A DNA stretch of 64,000 bases. Source: Platanthera guangdongensis (Eukaryota; Streptophyta; Magnoliopsida; Asparagales; Orchidaceae). Positions 29,877 through 40,639 of this stretch are shown here, one piece after another. The stretch covers positions 17,285,059-17,349,058 of the forward strand of contig CM077152.1 of assembly GCA_039583875.1 (NCBI GenBank), given 5' to 3'. The notes below the pieces were generated by a model. The model was given only the letters and a program-made list of their open reading frames with translations. It ran no database searches and was not told the origin of the DNA. Numbering within the stretch: the stretch's first letter is position 1; the number at the start of each line of letters is the position of its first letter. The translations under genes were made by a program, and so were the position numbers.

Positions 29877-31823
29877 TCAATGACGGTGAACAGCCAAGGA
29901 TAGAAGAACTCGGACAGTGTTCATTTTGGCCACTGGGGAGAACGTTTCCTCATAATCAAGGCCCTGTTGCTGAGTAAAACCCTGGGCCACAAGGCGGGCC
30001 TTGAGACGCTCACCGGTGCCATCCGCCGCATGTTTAATAACAAAGAGCCACTTGCAGCTAACACAGGATTGACCTGCAGGAAGAGGAACCAGATCCCAAG
30101 TGCGGTTGGCCCAGAGAGCCCGCATTTCATCTTCCATGGCCGCTCGCCAGCCAGGGTGGTGAAGAGCCTCCTGTACAGAAGTAGGAGTGGAGGTAGAGGA
30201 TAAAGAGAGAGCACTCTGACGGAGTTTCGGAGAGAGGCGGTGAAGAGAGACAAAGTTGGCCATCGAGTGGGCAGTGGAAGCAGTTGTTGGATCCGCAGGT
30301 TGCAAAGCATCAGTAGAGCGGGGCAGCTCTCGTAGGGTAGTAGACGAGGGAGGACGTCGAGTGTACACACGAATGACTGGTGGGGTAGGTGGTTTAGGTG
30401 GGATGGGTGGGGAAGGTAGATGTGGGATGGTGGAAGTGACAGAGATAGCAGGTCGCGGGAGAGGTGGCGGAAGAGGAGGGTCAGGAGATGGAGAGTAGTA
30501 GGGCTGATGTTCGAGGAAGGTGACATCAGCAGAAGTAACCACCTTGCGGTCCGTGGGAGAAAAACAAATGTAGCCCTTTTGAGTGCGAGAATAGCCCACA
30601 AACATATATTTAGTGGCACGAGGAGCAAGTTTGTCAGTGGACGGACCAAGATGATGAACAAAACACACACAACCAAACACGCGTGGGGTGATGGAGAATG
30701 GAGGGTGGGAGGGAAACAGGAGATTGTAGGGAACCGCAAAGTTGAGGATAGATGAGAACATGCGGTTAATAAGAGTGCAAGCGGTTGAAATCGCAAAATT
30801 CCAATATTGTTTTGGAACATTCATCTGAAGCATAAGGGATTGGGTGACCTCAAGCAGGTGTCGATTCTTGCGTTCAGCAACGCCATTTTGTTCGGGGGTA
30901 TAGACACAGTAGGTCTGATGGATGACCCCAAACTCCACACAGAGGTGAGAGAAAGTATGACTGGTGTATTCGCGGGCATTATCGGTGCGAAGGGTTTTAA
31001 TGGTTGTGGAGAACTGGTTGCGAGTTTCAATAAAGAAGGTACGGAATACACCGGGTAATTCAGAGCGGTCACGAAGGAGGTACAACCAGGTCACCCGAGA
31101 GTAGTCATTGACAAAGGTGACAAAGTAGCGGTATCCAAAAACACTTGTAATTTCGTAAGGACCCCAAATATCGGAGTGAAGAAGATCAAAGGGAGCAGGA
31201 CGCCGAGAAGGATGTGGTGAGAACGTAGAGCGATGATGTTTCCCATAGATACAGGACTCACACGTGAACTCGTGGAAGGACACGTCGGGGAGAGATTTTT
31301 TGAGGATATTAAGAGGAGCATGACCCAGATGTCGGTGCCAGTCAACGGAGCTAATAGACGTCAGCACCGTTGGAGGAGACGAGTTAAGGATATAAAGACC
31401 ATTTGATAGATGCCCTTTTCCGATGATGGTTTGCGTCTTGCGGTCCTGCACAACACATGAGTTAGAAGAAAAAATAACAGCACAATCGAGGTCAGCAGTG
31501 AGTCGGCCAATAGAGAGAAGGTTGAACGGAGAGCCCGGAACATGAAGAGCAGAGCGAAGAGTAATAGAGGGAGTGAGGCGAATATTTGTAGCACCAGAGA
31601 CGGGAAGAGTGTCCCCACTAGCAACAGTAATGAACTGGGGATGCACGGAGGGCAAATATTGCGGTGGTTTCCGTGATGTATTGTGGTGAGAGGCCCCAGA
31701 ATCCAAAATCCAGGATGAGCTATGAGCAAGGCAGGCAGTACCATCATCGGAAACAGACACCACAGAGCCCGGAGGACAGTCAATCATGATGCAAGGAGTA
31801 GTCCGCAGCAGACACGATGACAC
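29877..31823 (-). CDS. Protease-integrase-RT(N-term) ORF of copia B
   Basis: 648 codons. In order: protease [13 protein letters not shown] (near residue 42); pre-integrase [13 protein letters not shown] and [10 protein letters not shown]; integrase core with [16 protein letters not shown] and [15 protein letters not shown], so the DDE residues are all present; [11 protein letters not shown]; a proline-rich linker; and RT N-terminus ([29 protein letters not shown]). The ATG at 31823 is the first in frame, but upstream codons are leader, so the real initiation point is uncertain. Ends at TGA 29877-29879. Confidence 0.93.
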   Translation of the reverse strand: MSSCLLRTTPCIMIDCPPGSVVSVSDDGTACLAHSSSWILDSGASHHNTSRKPPQYLPSVHPQFITVASGDTLPVSGATNIRLTPSITLRSALHVPGSPFNLLSIGRLTADLDCAVIFSSNSCVVQDRKTQTIIGKGHLSNGLYILNSSPPTVLTSISSVDWHRHLGHAPLNILKKSLPDVSFHEFTCESCIYGKHHRSTFSPHPSRRPAPFDLLHSDIWGPYEITSVFGYRYFVTFVNDYSRVTWLYLLRDRSELPGVFRTFFIETRNQFSTTIKTLRTDNAREYTSHTFSHLCVEFGVIHQTYCVYTPEQNGVAERKNRHLLEVTQSLMLQMNVPKQYWNFAISTACTLINRMFSSILNFAVPYNLLFPSHPPFSITPRVFGCVCFVHHLGPSTDKLAPRATKYMFVGYSRTQKGYICFSPTDRKVVTSADVTFLEHQPYYSPSPDPPLPPPLPRPAISVTSTIPHLPSPPIPPKPPTPPVIRVYTRRPPSSTTLRELPRSTDALQPADPTTASTAHSMANFVSLHRLSPKLRQSALSLSSTSTPTSVQEALHHPGWRAAMEDEMRALWANRTWDLVPLPAGQSCVSCKWLFVIKHAADGTGERLKARLVAQGFTQQQGLDYEETFSPVAKMNTVRVLLSLAVHRH

Positions 31824-32970
31824 CGCCCCAACGACAAGAACCGGCCACGACCAGTGCAGGAAGAATAATGTTCGCAGCGCCTAGAACCAGAGGTCGCAAC
31901 AGATAGGAGAAGATCGCAACAGAAGCAAACACCTGGCGACAGTGAGAAGGAACAGTCCGCGCGGTTACACCAGCGAGTAGGCAGATCACGACCCAAATGC
32001 GGAAAGAAAGGAGCAGTCCGCACGGTCTAGGTGAACACAGAAGCGGTCAAAGCACAGGAAGCAGACCGCAGCGGACAAGAGCAGTCCGCAAGAAGAGAGG
32101 GAGAAGCCGGCGGAGAAGAGCAATCCGCAAGAGAGGATAGTCGGTGCGACTAGAGCAGAGACCGCGACCAAGATGCGGGTGCGAAAGGAGTAGCCCGCAC
32201 GGTCAGGCGGATCACAACAGCGAACTGAGGAAGCAAACCGCGAGTATAGAGACAAGCGGAGAGACAGAAGCCGGCGAGCTGGAGTAGGTTGCACGCAAGG
32301 CAGTCCGCGGACAGGCAGGAGTGAAGAGCAAAGTAGTGGTCATAGGACAGGCCGCGGCGAGGAGGAAGTCCGCATCGGAAAAAGAAGAAGGTGGCCCCAC
32401 GGATTATGGAGGAGGAAAGGCTATAAAAGGCGGGGGGGGGGGGGGGGGGGTGGATCCACAGGAGAAGGAGAGTAACAGGAGGTAGCGAAAAAGAAGCGGA
32501 CTAAGAGGGGCAAGCCGCAGAGGCAAGCGGATTAGACGGACAGCTCGCGACAGACAGGTCGCAGCAAGATAGAACAAGCCGCAAGAGAAGCAAGTCGCAG
32601 CGAGAAGGAGAGGTCGCAACGGTTTGATGAGAGAGGCCGCGAGCAGGAAATTGAGCGGCTAGAGGAGAGAGGCCGCGAGTAGGAACTCGAGCGGCTAGAG
32701 GAGAGAGGCCGCAAGTAGGAACTCGAGCGGCTAGGAGAGAGAGGCTGCAATTAGGAACCCGAGCGGCTAGGGGAGAGAGGCTGCAATTAGGAACCCGAGC
32801 GGCTATAAGCAGACAAATCGCGAGCGGCAAGAGAAGCCGCAGAGAGTAGAGACGGGTAGAAACATGCCTCTACCCGGTGCGAGTAGAGGAACAGGCCGTA
32901 GAGGAAGAGCGGATATGATAAGAAGAAAAGCCGGGCGGTTAGAAAAGGGGAAACCGCAAGGTTGGAACCT
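31824..32970 (-). other. GCGG-rich leader of copia B, in place of gag
   Basis: About 1.15 kb made of words such as GCAGTCCGC, GCGGCTAG and GAGAGAGGCCGC, including a run of related ~39 bp units between 32640 and 32800 (GAGCGGCTAG plus GAGAGAGGC). No gag motif on the minus strand. GTGGCCCCAC (32391-32400) and CTATAAAAGG (32421-32430) on the plus strand mirror the antisense boxes in A and C. A run of 19 G lies at 32432-32450. Confidence 0.7.
32391..32430 (+). promoter_or_regulatory. Antisense promoter-like module in the B leader
   Basis: GTGGCCCCAC (32391-32400), then CTATAAAAGG (32421-32430), antisense to B. The sequence around the two boxes differs from A and C. Confidence 0.35.
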
Positions 32971-32972
32971 GA

Positions 32973-32983
32973 CTCTGATACCA
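32973..32983 (-). other. Primer-binding site of copia B
   Basis: Plus-strand CTCTGATACCA abutting the 5' LTR, complement of TGGTATCAGAG. Confidence 0.9.
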
Positions 32984-33166
32984 TGTAGAGAAAGCTCCAA
33001 ACCTTGTATATCCTTCTTGAATTAATAATTACAAGTATGAATACATTTATATAGGGGAAGAAGGAAGAGAGAAATCCCAATCCAAGATGTGAGACTAATA
33101 CAAATAGAGAGAGAGAAGAGGGAAGAGTGAGCCCCTAGATGGGCCTTAAAGTAGGCTTTTCTAACA
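32984..33166 (-). repeat. 5' LTR of copia B
   Basis: 183 bp copy of 28454-28636 with about three substitutions. CATTTATATAGG on the plus strand carries the minus-strand TATA box (33047-33053). Confidence 0.95.
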
Positions 33167-33171
33167 GTTCT

Positions 33172-33229
33172 CATACTTGTTTTTAATATATGGAAAAGTG
33201 TTCATAAGATTTGGGACCATTTCTCTACA
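33172..33229 (+). repeat. 3' LTR of copia A, right part
   Basis: CATACTTGTTTTTAATATATGG to CTCTACA, completing the 181 bp LTR interrupted by B. Confidence 0.95.
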
Positions 33230-33497
33230 GAAAGTACAAAAACCTGCCCCGAATATTACATAACATTTACCTCCCCTAAAGTTCATATTTCATAATGTCC
33301 ATGAACAAAAGAACCCCCCCCCCCCCCCAGTACATTTTCAAGGGCGTATTTTGTGCATGGATGTTATGAAATGTGAACTTCATGGGATGTAAATGTTATG
33401 TTTTATAACATTTAAGAGACCTTTTTGTAATTTCAATAATAAGAGAGGTACAATCTAAAATTATGCTAACTTTCAGGGGAAGTTTTGGTAATTATTT

Positions 33498-33682
33498 GTA
33501 TGTGTGTGTGCAATTATACATAATATATATATATATATACATATATATAGCATATTAAAAGGGAAAAACACCCTTTCGTTAAACATTCACTTTCTGATTT
33601 TATCCCTTTTTATTAAAAAACTCCCAGTTTTTAAAATACATTTGTTTTTCTCTTATTTTAAAAAATTGTGCTCTCATATAGG
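33498..33682. other. AT-rich spacer before element L
   Basis: TA microsatellite (about 33521-33549) and AT-rich sequence. No gene seen. Confidence 0.5.
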
Positions 33683-33687
33683 CAAAG

Positions 33688-34524
33688 TGATGGCGCGCCA
33701 CCCCCGACACGGGTATATTCCCGCAGGAGGCGGTGATCTGCTGCCCAGACGAACGATCAGAATTCGTAGTTGCGTCCGGGTTTCTCCCGTCGACTTCCAC
33801 AGTACCCAAATCCGTTATCTTCCACGACCTTCTCCCTTATCCCGTCGGTCTCACATTCTCAATTCCATCACTTTCGAAGCTTCCTCCTGAACCAACCATT
33901 TATCAATTCTAATCACGTCGCCTAAACTTCCCCACCGCCTGCTACTTCCTCCCCCGTCTTCTCCAGTCTCCATTATTTCCCAACTTTATAACTTTTAATT
34001 AACCCCACCTCCTCCCTGTAGTCAGCTAACCACTTCCACTCCACATTCCTTCAGCAAGTGTCATTACCGAGACCCCATCGTCAACCCCGTTCAAGTCAAC
34101 ATTTAATCAAGATCTTCTTTTCCAAACCCCCGACATTGCAGCAACCTCGAATGCCCTCCACCCCGTTATTGCTGCCGCCTGCACGCGTAAATTGTGATAT
34201 GCAGTTTTATCTTCTGTTGTTGTTTTATCTTGGCACTTGTCTTGTAGTGGATTTTTTTTTCATTTAGTTATTAGTTCATCTGTAGTACTACTTGCGAGAT
34301 TTATTTTGTGCATGCTTGATAGTAATTGCGTCTCGCTCATTTGTGAGCATCACTTGTTTTCTTTAATCAAAGTTTTAGGATTGCTTGTGCTCCTGCTAAT
34401 CTTCATATTAACAAATTACCGCTGCAATTATTAATTCGGACCTGCTCTTGCATATTCATCATTTTCATCATATTTAGGATTGTATTTAGAGTGTCCACCC
34501 CGAGACAGCTTTACCACTGGATCA
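33688..34524 (+). repeat. 5' LTR of gypsy L
   Basis: TGATGGCGCGCC to CCACTGGATCA. The last 130 bp (34395-34524) match 51605-51734. Confidence 0.8.
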
Positions 34525-34527
34525 AAT

Positions 34528-34539
34528 TGGTATCAAAGC
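34528..34539 (+). other. Primer-binding site of gypsy L
   Basis: TGGTATCAAAGC, one base from the canonical TGGTATCAGAGC, three bases after the LTR. Confidence 0.8.
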
Positions 34540-34639
34540 TCTAGGTTAGGGCCATTTGCATGTTACGCAGTGGTAGGGTTTATCGTCTGTTCATGTTGAG
34601 TCACAATCACACCGACGATAGGACCGTCAGTTCACAGAC

Positions 34640-36070
34640 GGACTTGACGTCCGCTGAGTTGCAAAGGCTTGTTCTACATTGATTTGATTGAATGGGAGCC
34701 CAATTCTAAAACCTTAGGGCCGATATTGCGAGGGTTAGCACGGGGGTTGATCAATTGGAGACTCCTAGAGGTTGAATGACTTCTCCCCCTGATGAGAAGC
34801 CTCAGGTTCTACACCGCCTCCTGAGAGGCGTAGTAGAAACATTTCTCGACGAGACCTCCTCCTTTTGTGAGAAGGAATTATTGTCGTGGTTACGAGTATC
34901 AACGAGATCCTTTGAGGGATCACCATCCTCTAGATGAGCCTCGTCCTGCCCCACCTGGTCGAAGAGATCGAGCACCTCCTGCACGATACAATTATAACTT
35001 TGATGATCAATAGGGTGACTACCGTGAGCCGCGCCGTAGGATGACTCCAGAGAAGGATGACATCACCCGACGTATCCGTATTGATGTGCCCTCCTTTGAC
35101 GGTCACCTGGACCCGAAGACATTTAGTAATTGGCTCATGGATATGGATCACTACTTTGACTGATTTGAGATGAGTGACAAAAGACGAGTGTGATTCGCTA
35201 AAATGAAGTTGATCGACCCGACAAAAATTTCTTGGTCGAGTCTTGAGAGATCACTTGAGCGGGATGAATATTACCCCATCACCAAATGGGATGAGATGAA
35301 GTAGCGCTTACATGATAAATACCTCCCCGCTTTGTATCGAGATCAGCTATACGCACTTCGTCAGAGGACTCTCTCCATTGTAGATTGTATGTCCTGGTTT
35401 GACGAGCTAGTAGTTTGCAGTGATATTATGGAGGAGCCCATCGCCACCGCATCACGCTTTTGTGCTGGACTTAGAGCGGACATCCGAAGGGAACTGATTC
35501 CCCATAGGATGGAGACGGTTGAGCAGGTCTTTTAGCCCGCGCTAGAGTATGAGCAGTATTTGCGCACTACTGGCTTGAGGCAGGTCACCACTCGACTCGA
35601 TGCCACTGCAGCAAGGATACCTCCTCCTATCACGACTATTGCCAACCCTCGCACTCCCACAAACGCGACGGGAAAAGCTATTGTACCTGGAGGCCCCAAG
35701 CCTGGGGGCGGCCAATGTTATTGATGTTCTAGCAGAGGGCATTTCACGGCACAGTGTACAACTTGGAATTTACTGATTGGGGATTAGGGCGAGCCCATCA
35801 TTGAGGCTGAGGACGTCGCTGTTGAGGAGATTACAACCATCGTAGAGGATGGATGGGAGAGCGATGCTGAGAGATTGCTAGAGTTAGGAATCCTCCGCCG
35901 CATCCTTCACACCCCACGTGTCGAGGAGGATTGGCGCCGAACTATTATTTTCTTCACATATTTCCCGAGCACAGAAGGTCCCTGCAAGCTCGTCATTGAT
36001 AATGGTAGCTGCGTAAATATAATTGTTAGGAAAGGGTTGGAAATGATGCAACTTACTGTCAAGCCCTATC
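34640..36070 (+). pseudogene. Gypsy gag-protease pseudogene (element L)
   Basis: Plus strand. Most of gag stays in one frame: IRIDVPSFDGHLDPKTFSNW (35071 on), stops at 35161 and two further in-frame stops before 35332, then KYLPALYRDQLYALRQRTL and FDELVVCSDIMEEP, the retrotransposon gag domain. A zinc knuckle near 35720-35760 reads CY*CSSRGHFTAQC with one stop. Protease (LVIDNGSCVNI, near 35990-36020) has Asn where Ser/Thr is usual. The frame is cut at 36070 by element K. Confidence 0.8.
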
Positions 36071-38625
36071 TGTAACGGCCCGTACACCGCCACAATTTAA
36101 TTCTACTTCTGAGCAGGTTTTTTACATTTAAATTAAATGCAACATGATAAGAGTAAAACACGTAATAACGTTTAGGAGAAACATAAATAACATTTTAATT
36201 TTCTTCAGGTAATGTACAACAAACGTCTACTATACATGTACATTTATTTTACAGATGATATCTCAAAAATATAAAAGAAAACACTAGCTAAGCTAACCCG
36301 TGGACGAGACACGTCTTCTCTCTGACTTCGATCTGCCTCCGCTGGTGTCCTAGCGGGGACGGGTATGCTGGCGTCCTGTTCCTAAAAAGGAAAAAGGAAA
36401 ATCAATTAGTTAAAGCAACTAAGTGAGTTCCTTACTATTTTTAATCGTCTTGCAATCATATAAGAATGTTAGCAATTATGAACAGTTATTTCAAATCTGT
36501 ATCAAAATAATATATATCTACACGAGAAAGGTAAAGTGAAACAAAAATATCTGTTCTGATGTTTTTCATTCATGTAATTAATTCAGTTCAGAGTTCATAT
36601 CAGTCGTGGATTCGAAATGCCGATGTCTATTTTATTTTCTTCAAATTTTGACCCATCGGCCTATTGCATCAATGTCCACTTTAGGTCGATCGTACACGCA
36701 ATAGACTTCCACGCCTCTTAAATTTGACAAGTCATATCTCAAAATCTGTAGGAGTTCGACCCCTCCTACGAGGTGTGAGAGTTCTACCCCCCCCCCCCCC
36801 CCCTCACGAGGTACAGGGGTCTGAGGCTCTACCCCCCCCCCCCTCCCTAGTAGGCTGACCTTTTTTGCATTTCGATATATCAACGCGTATATAGTTCCGT
36901 GTTCTTTTCATATTCATCATATACGTTTTCCCAAATAGGAGTTATTTATTTTTTTTTTCTCCTCAGAATTTCTATGGCTCGCTAATAGCATCTAGCCATT
37001 TCATCTTTTTCATATTCAGTTCGTATCTGGGGCAACATTATGCAAATAAAATAACTCGGACAAGAATAGTGTAAAAATCAAATCTTGAAAATCGAAGCAG
37101 TAAGGACTCACCCCAAGTTTTGCCTTGCTCTTGTCCCTCGTAGGATTCTCATCGCGTCTATCATCGGACGCCATCCACTGCAGTTCAAAAGATCATTTAC
37201 TTTATGGTTGCACCAAAAATAAGCACGCACGGACTCCTAAGATGACCCCAACTACGACTTCTAGGAGCTGTCTAGGGAAAGACTAGCTTTGGTGACACAT
37301 CAAACATATTTTTACCCATCAAAACAGCCAGCGAGCAACAATAAAAACAGCCAGCCAGCAATAATAAAAACTGGCAACAAAAGGGCATAAAACTGTTTTC
37401 CGGGCAGCCAATCAGCACAATATAATTGCCCACTACAAGGGACAAGAGCAACCCAATATCAGCAACAGTAGCTGTTTATGCACAGCTCCAAGGGCTGCTG
37501 TAATAGCAGCGCCAAGGGCTGTGAGTAACAGCATGAATCCAAGGCAAAAATCCTATCAACGCAGTCGGCTAGCGAAAGGCAACACAGCCAGCTTCAATTC
37601 TCAAAAGCCCATCATAATTATTACAATTTCAAAGCAATAAAGTAGCCAAAAAAAAGTAAGACAGTCGGCCAACAGTTTCCTCCAAACTCCCATGTAAATC
37701 AAGGCCAATACAACAGCTGGCCAGCAAATACAAAACCAGCCAGCAATACTCTTAACAGCCCACCATAAAAAGCACAAGTCTAAGAAAAAGCATCACCAAA
37801 CAGCGGGCCATCACGGCATGAAAAGATTCTCCAAAGTTTCATGGAGAATTAAGATTAAATCAACCAACAACAATTGATGCAACACCTGAGCAACCCAAAT
37901 CTAGGAAATCCTAGCCGGACAACACAAAATAAAAACCCCAAATCGGAAAGCCCAAAACATAGCCCTTCCAAATCTCAACTTAGGTATGCATAAATTCACG
38001 ACCAATAAAACAGGGAAGGAGAAGGAAGCTCACTATGGAGGTGCAGCCCAAAATAATCAGCCAAATGTAAATTTTCGGCCACGTAAAGCAGCGCCGGTCC
38101 AAGAGATCAGCGGCAGCAGCACCACACAAGTAGCAGCAGCACCACGCAAGTAGCAGCAGCACCAAATAAGTAGCAGCAACAACCACACAACAAGACTAAA
38201 CAAGGAGGAGCAGGGAAACCCTAACTGGAACCAGCAGGCGGACGCTCCAAGAGGTAAGAAAGAAGCTAAAGGATCGGGAGAAAAGAGATTAAGATACAAA
38301 AGGATGTCCACGTTTTGTCCACCGCCTAAAATATATAATTAAATTTTATACTCTAGCCACTCCAGCCAAGCAACAAAACCAAGAGCCCATTCAAGAGCAA
38401 AAAAACCAGCCGTCCCACTATGGTTTTCAGAAATCCATACGGAAATTTATCGCAATGACGAAAATGAAATCAAAACCATCGTCGCAAAATCAATCGGAAA
38501 GCTCGAACATTGAAAATAAACATGCGACGTCGAATTGACGCTAAAATTTTCATCATCGGGGAATTCTTTTCTTTATAAAAAAATTAATGACCATTTATTT
38601 ATTCTATTCAGGTTCAAATCTTACA
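36071..38625 (-). repeat. 3' LTR of gypsy K
   Basis: Plus-strand TGTAACGGCCCG to TCAAATCTTACA. Contains C homopolymers (near 36788-36802 and 36832-36842), CAGC-rich low-complexity DNA (37330-37780) and three ~24 bp AGCAGCAGCACCA units (38110-38170). Confidence 0.92.
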
Positions 38626-38664
38626 ATTTCTCACCCTCTTATCAGAATTTTCGTCCCCGAAAAT

Positions 38665-40051
38665 TCAATTCTCTTCCGGACTCAGTAAGGAGGGAAACAA
38701 GTTCATTATCATATCTTCTCGCTCCCAAATAGCATCCTTGACCAAGTGGCCTTTCCACCAGACTTTAACAAAATTCACGTTGCGGTTTCGAAGATTTATG
38801 CTTTGCCGATCAACAATCTGATACGGTTCAGTCGGACTCAATAAATCAGCTTCAATTTGGACATCCCTGGCCAAGATCATTAAGTCAGTATCTGGAATAT
38901 ATCGCCGAAGTGCTGATATGTGGAAAACATCATGTAACTGCTTTAATTTTGTAGGTAAAGCCAAACGATATGCCACTTCGCCAACGCGTTCAATAATATG
39001 AAACAGACCAACATATCTTGGACTCAGTTTTCCGATACGTCGCAATCGGGAGACACCTTTAAAAGGTTTAATTTTTAAGCACACTTGATCGCCAACCTGA
39101 AATTCTACCACGATGTCAGACATTATAATATTTTTGTTGACGATCTTGTGCAATTTTCATCCTTTGTTGAATAATACGAATTTTTTCTTCAATTTTATCG
39201 GTCTCTTTTTTCGGGAATAATTTCTTCTCTCCATCTTCTGCCCAAAGGAGTTCTGCATCGCCTTCCATACAATTCTTCAAATGGTGCCATTTGTATTGTT
39301 GCTTGATAGCTATTGTTATAGGCAAATTCGGCCAACGACAAATATTTTTCCCATGACACTTTCAAATCCACAACGACCATCCGTAATAAATCTTCAAGTA
39401 GCTAAATTGTACGTTCGGATTGACCGTCTGTTTGGGGGTGAAAAGTTGTACTATACAAAAGTCGGGTTCCCAGCTTTTTATGCACCCTTCTCCATAAATT
39501 TGAGGTGAATCGTCCATCTCAATCTGACACAATAGTTCGCGGAATGCCATGCAATTTCACAATCATATTCATATATAATTCTACCAACTTTTCAGTTGGT
39601 CCACCCTGTTTTGTCGGGATGAAGTGACAGTTTTTGTCAAATGATCGATAATCACCCAGATTCCATCATTTCCTGCTTTACTGCGAGACAATCAAAAAAC
39701 AAAATCCATTGCAACGTCATCTTATTTCCATTCCGGAAGTGGGAGTGACTGAAGATAACCAGTAGACTTCAGATGTTCAGCTTTCACTATTTGACATGTA
39801 TGACATTGAACAATGTACTGGATCACGTCTTGTTTCATCTTCGGCCACCAAAAAATCTGTTTCAGATCACGATACATTTTTGTTCGGCCTGGATGTATCG
39901 AATAAGGTGTATTATGTGCTTCATAAAGAATATTCTTCCGGAGATTTTTGGCATTAGGTACACATTTTCTGTTATTTAAAAAGAGTAGTGCGTCTTTTTC
40001 AACAAATGTACTCATTTCTCCCCTTTTTAATTTTGCTAACACACTCATCAA
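38665..40051 (-). pseudogene. Integrase and chromodomain pseudogene (element K)
   Basis: Minus strand, several frames. The integrase zinc-finger part at 40051-39722 has EAHNTPYSIHPGRTKMYRDL, FWWPKMKQDV and CHTCQIVKAEH. The DD core is eroded near 39400-39680, with WEKYLSLAEFAYNNSYQ at 39350. The C-terminal piece at 39153-38665 has FQVGDQVCLKIKPFKGV, GKLSPRYVGLFHIIERVGEV and HDVFHISALRRYIPD, then a chromodomain-like FVKVWWKGHLVKDAIWERED. Not functional. Confidence 0.88.
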
Positions 40052-40312
40052 AAATGGATCTAGAGGTATTGCCTTTTGGATTCTCTCCTTGAGTGAGTAC
40101 TGGATCTGTAATTGGAATATTTGTGCTCTTCTTTCTTATTGTCTTGAAATTGCGCAAATATTCATTTTCTGCAAGTCGCGTAGTAATTCCTTATTGTAGT
40201 GTGAAATCACTGATACTGCAACTAGACTCTTCCTGCTCAAGACGTCTGCTACTACATTTGCTTTACCAAGATGCTATTGGATGTTCAGATCATAATCTTC
40301 AATAAATTTCAG

Positions 40313-40639
40313 CTAACGCCTTTGTCGTAAATTAATTTCCTTCTGGTCAAAAATATATTTGAGACTCTTATGGTCGGTGAAAATTTCACACCGCACGCCA
40401 TATAAGTAATGTCGCCAAATCTTTAGTGCGAACACAACCGCGGCTAATTCTAAATCATGCGTTGGGTAGTTCTTTTCTGCATCCTTCAATTGCCTTGATG
40501 CAAATGCAATTACCTTTTCATGTTGCATTAATACACAACCTAATCTTTTATAGGACGCATCACTATAAATCTGAAAACCATCTGATCCCTCAGGCATCAC
40601 CAAAACTGTAGCAGTTATCAGTCTTTCTTTTAGTGCTTC
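40313..40639 (-). pseudogene. RNase H pseudogene of gypsy K, split by M
   Basis: Minus strand: [61 protein letters not shown] and [15 protein letters not shown]. The catalytic region is readable. The N-terminal neighbour (CQKAFEA) lies at 44904 onward on the other side of M, separated by M plus its GCTTC duplication. Confidence 0.9.

Larger units (their letters stand above)
28454..33166 (-). mobile_element. Copia element B, gag-less, nested in the LTR of A
   Basis: LTRs of 183 bp at 28454-28636 and 32984-33166 differ at about 3 sites (98.4%). A perfect GTTCT target duplication lies at 28449-28453 and 33167-33171. The PBS complement (CTCTGATACCA, 32973-32983) and purine tract complement (CTCCCCCGCAAGC, 28637-28649) are in place. 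Pol is a single frame from 31823 to 28605 broken only by three nonsense codons. There is no gag between leader and protease, and the leader-protease junction ([11 protein letters not shown]) matches that of A. Confidence 0.95.
23822..33229 (+). mobile_element. Copia element A, gag-less (contains B)
   Basis: LTRs of 181 bp at 23822-24002 and 28331-28453 plus 33172-33229 (split by B), about 95% alike. A perfect GAAAG target duplication lies at 23817-23821 and 33230-33234. The PBS is at 24003-24014 and the purine tract GCGGGGGAG at 28322-28330. Between the leader and protease there is no gag: the low-complexity leader runs directly into GSVVSISDSGSSC and the protease. Pol has one frameshift and two nonsense codons. 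Without B the element is about 4.7 kb. Confidence 0.93.
23757..33497. mobile_element. Foldback (long inverted repeat) element interrupted by copia A
   Basis: The left arm is 23757-23821 joined to 33235-33307 and the right arm is about 33345-33497. Read against the reverse complement of the right arm, the left arm shares CTCTTATTATTGAAA, TTACAAAAA/TACAAAAA, CATAACATTTAC and CATTTCATAA. The loop holds a C homopolymer (about 33308-33329). Without A it is about 330 bp. TA-rich microsatellites flank both outer ends. No coding capacity. It resembles plant foldback/MULE-type MITEs; the superfamily is not determined. Confidence 0.65.

Noticed and set aside
29921..30820. Long minus-strand open frame (299 codons) overlapping pol of B
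   Set aside because: It is a shadow of the integrase-RT linker in another frame, caused by the CT-rich linker. No independent domain seen.
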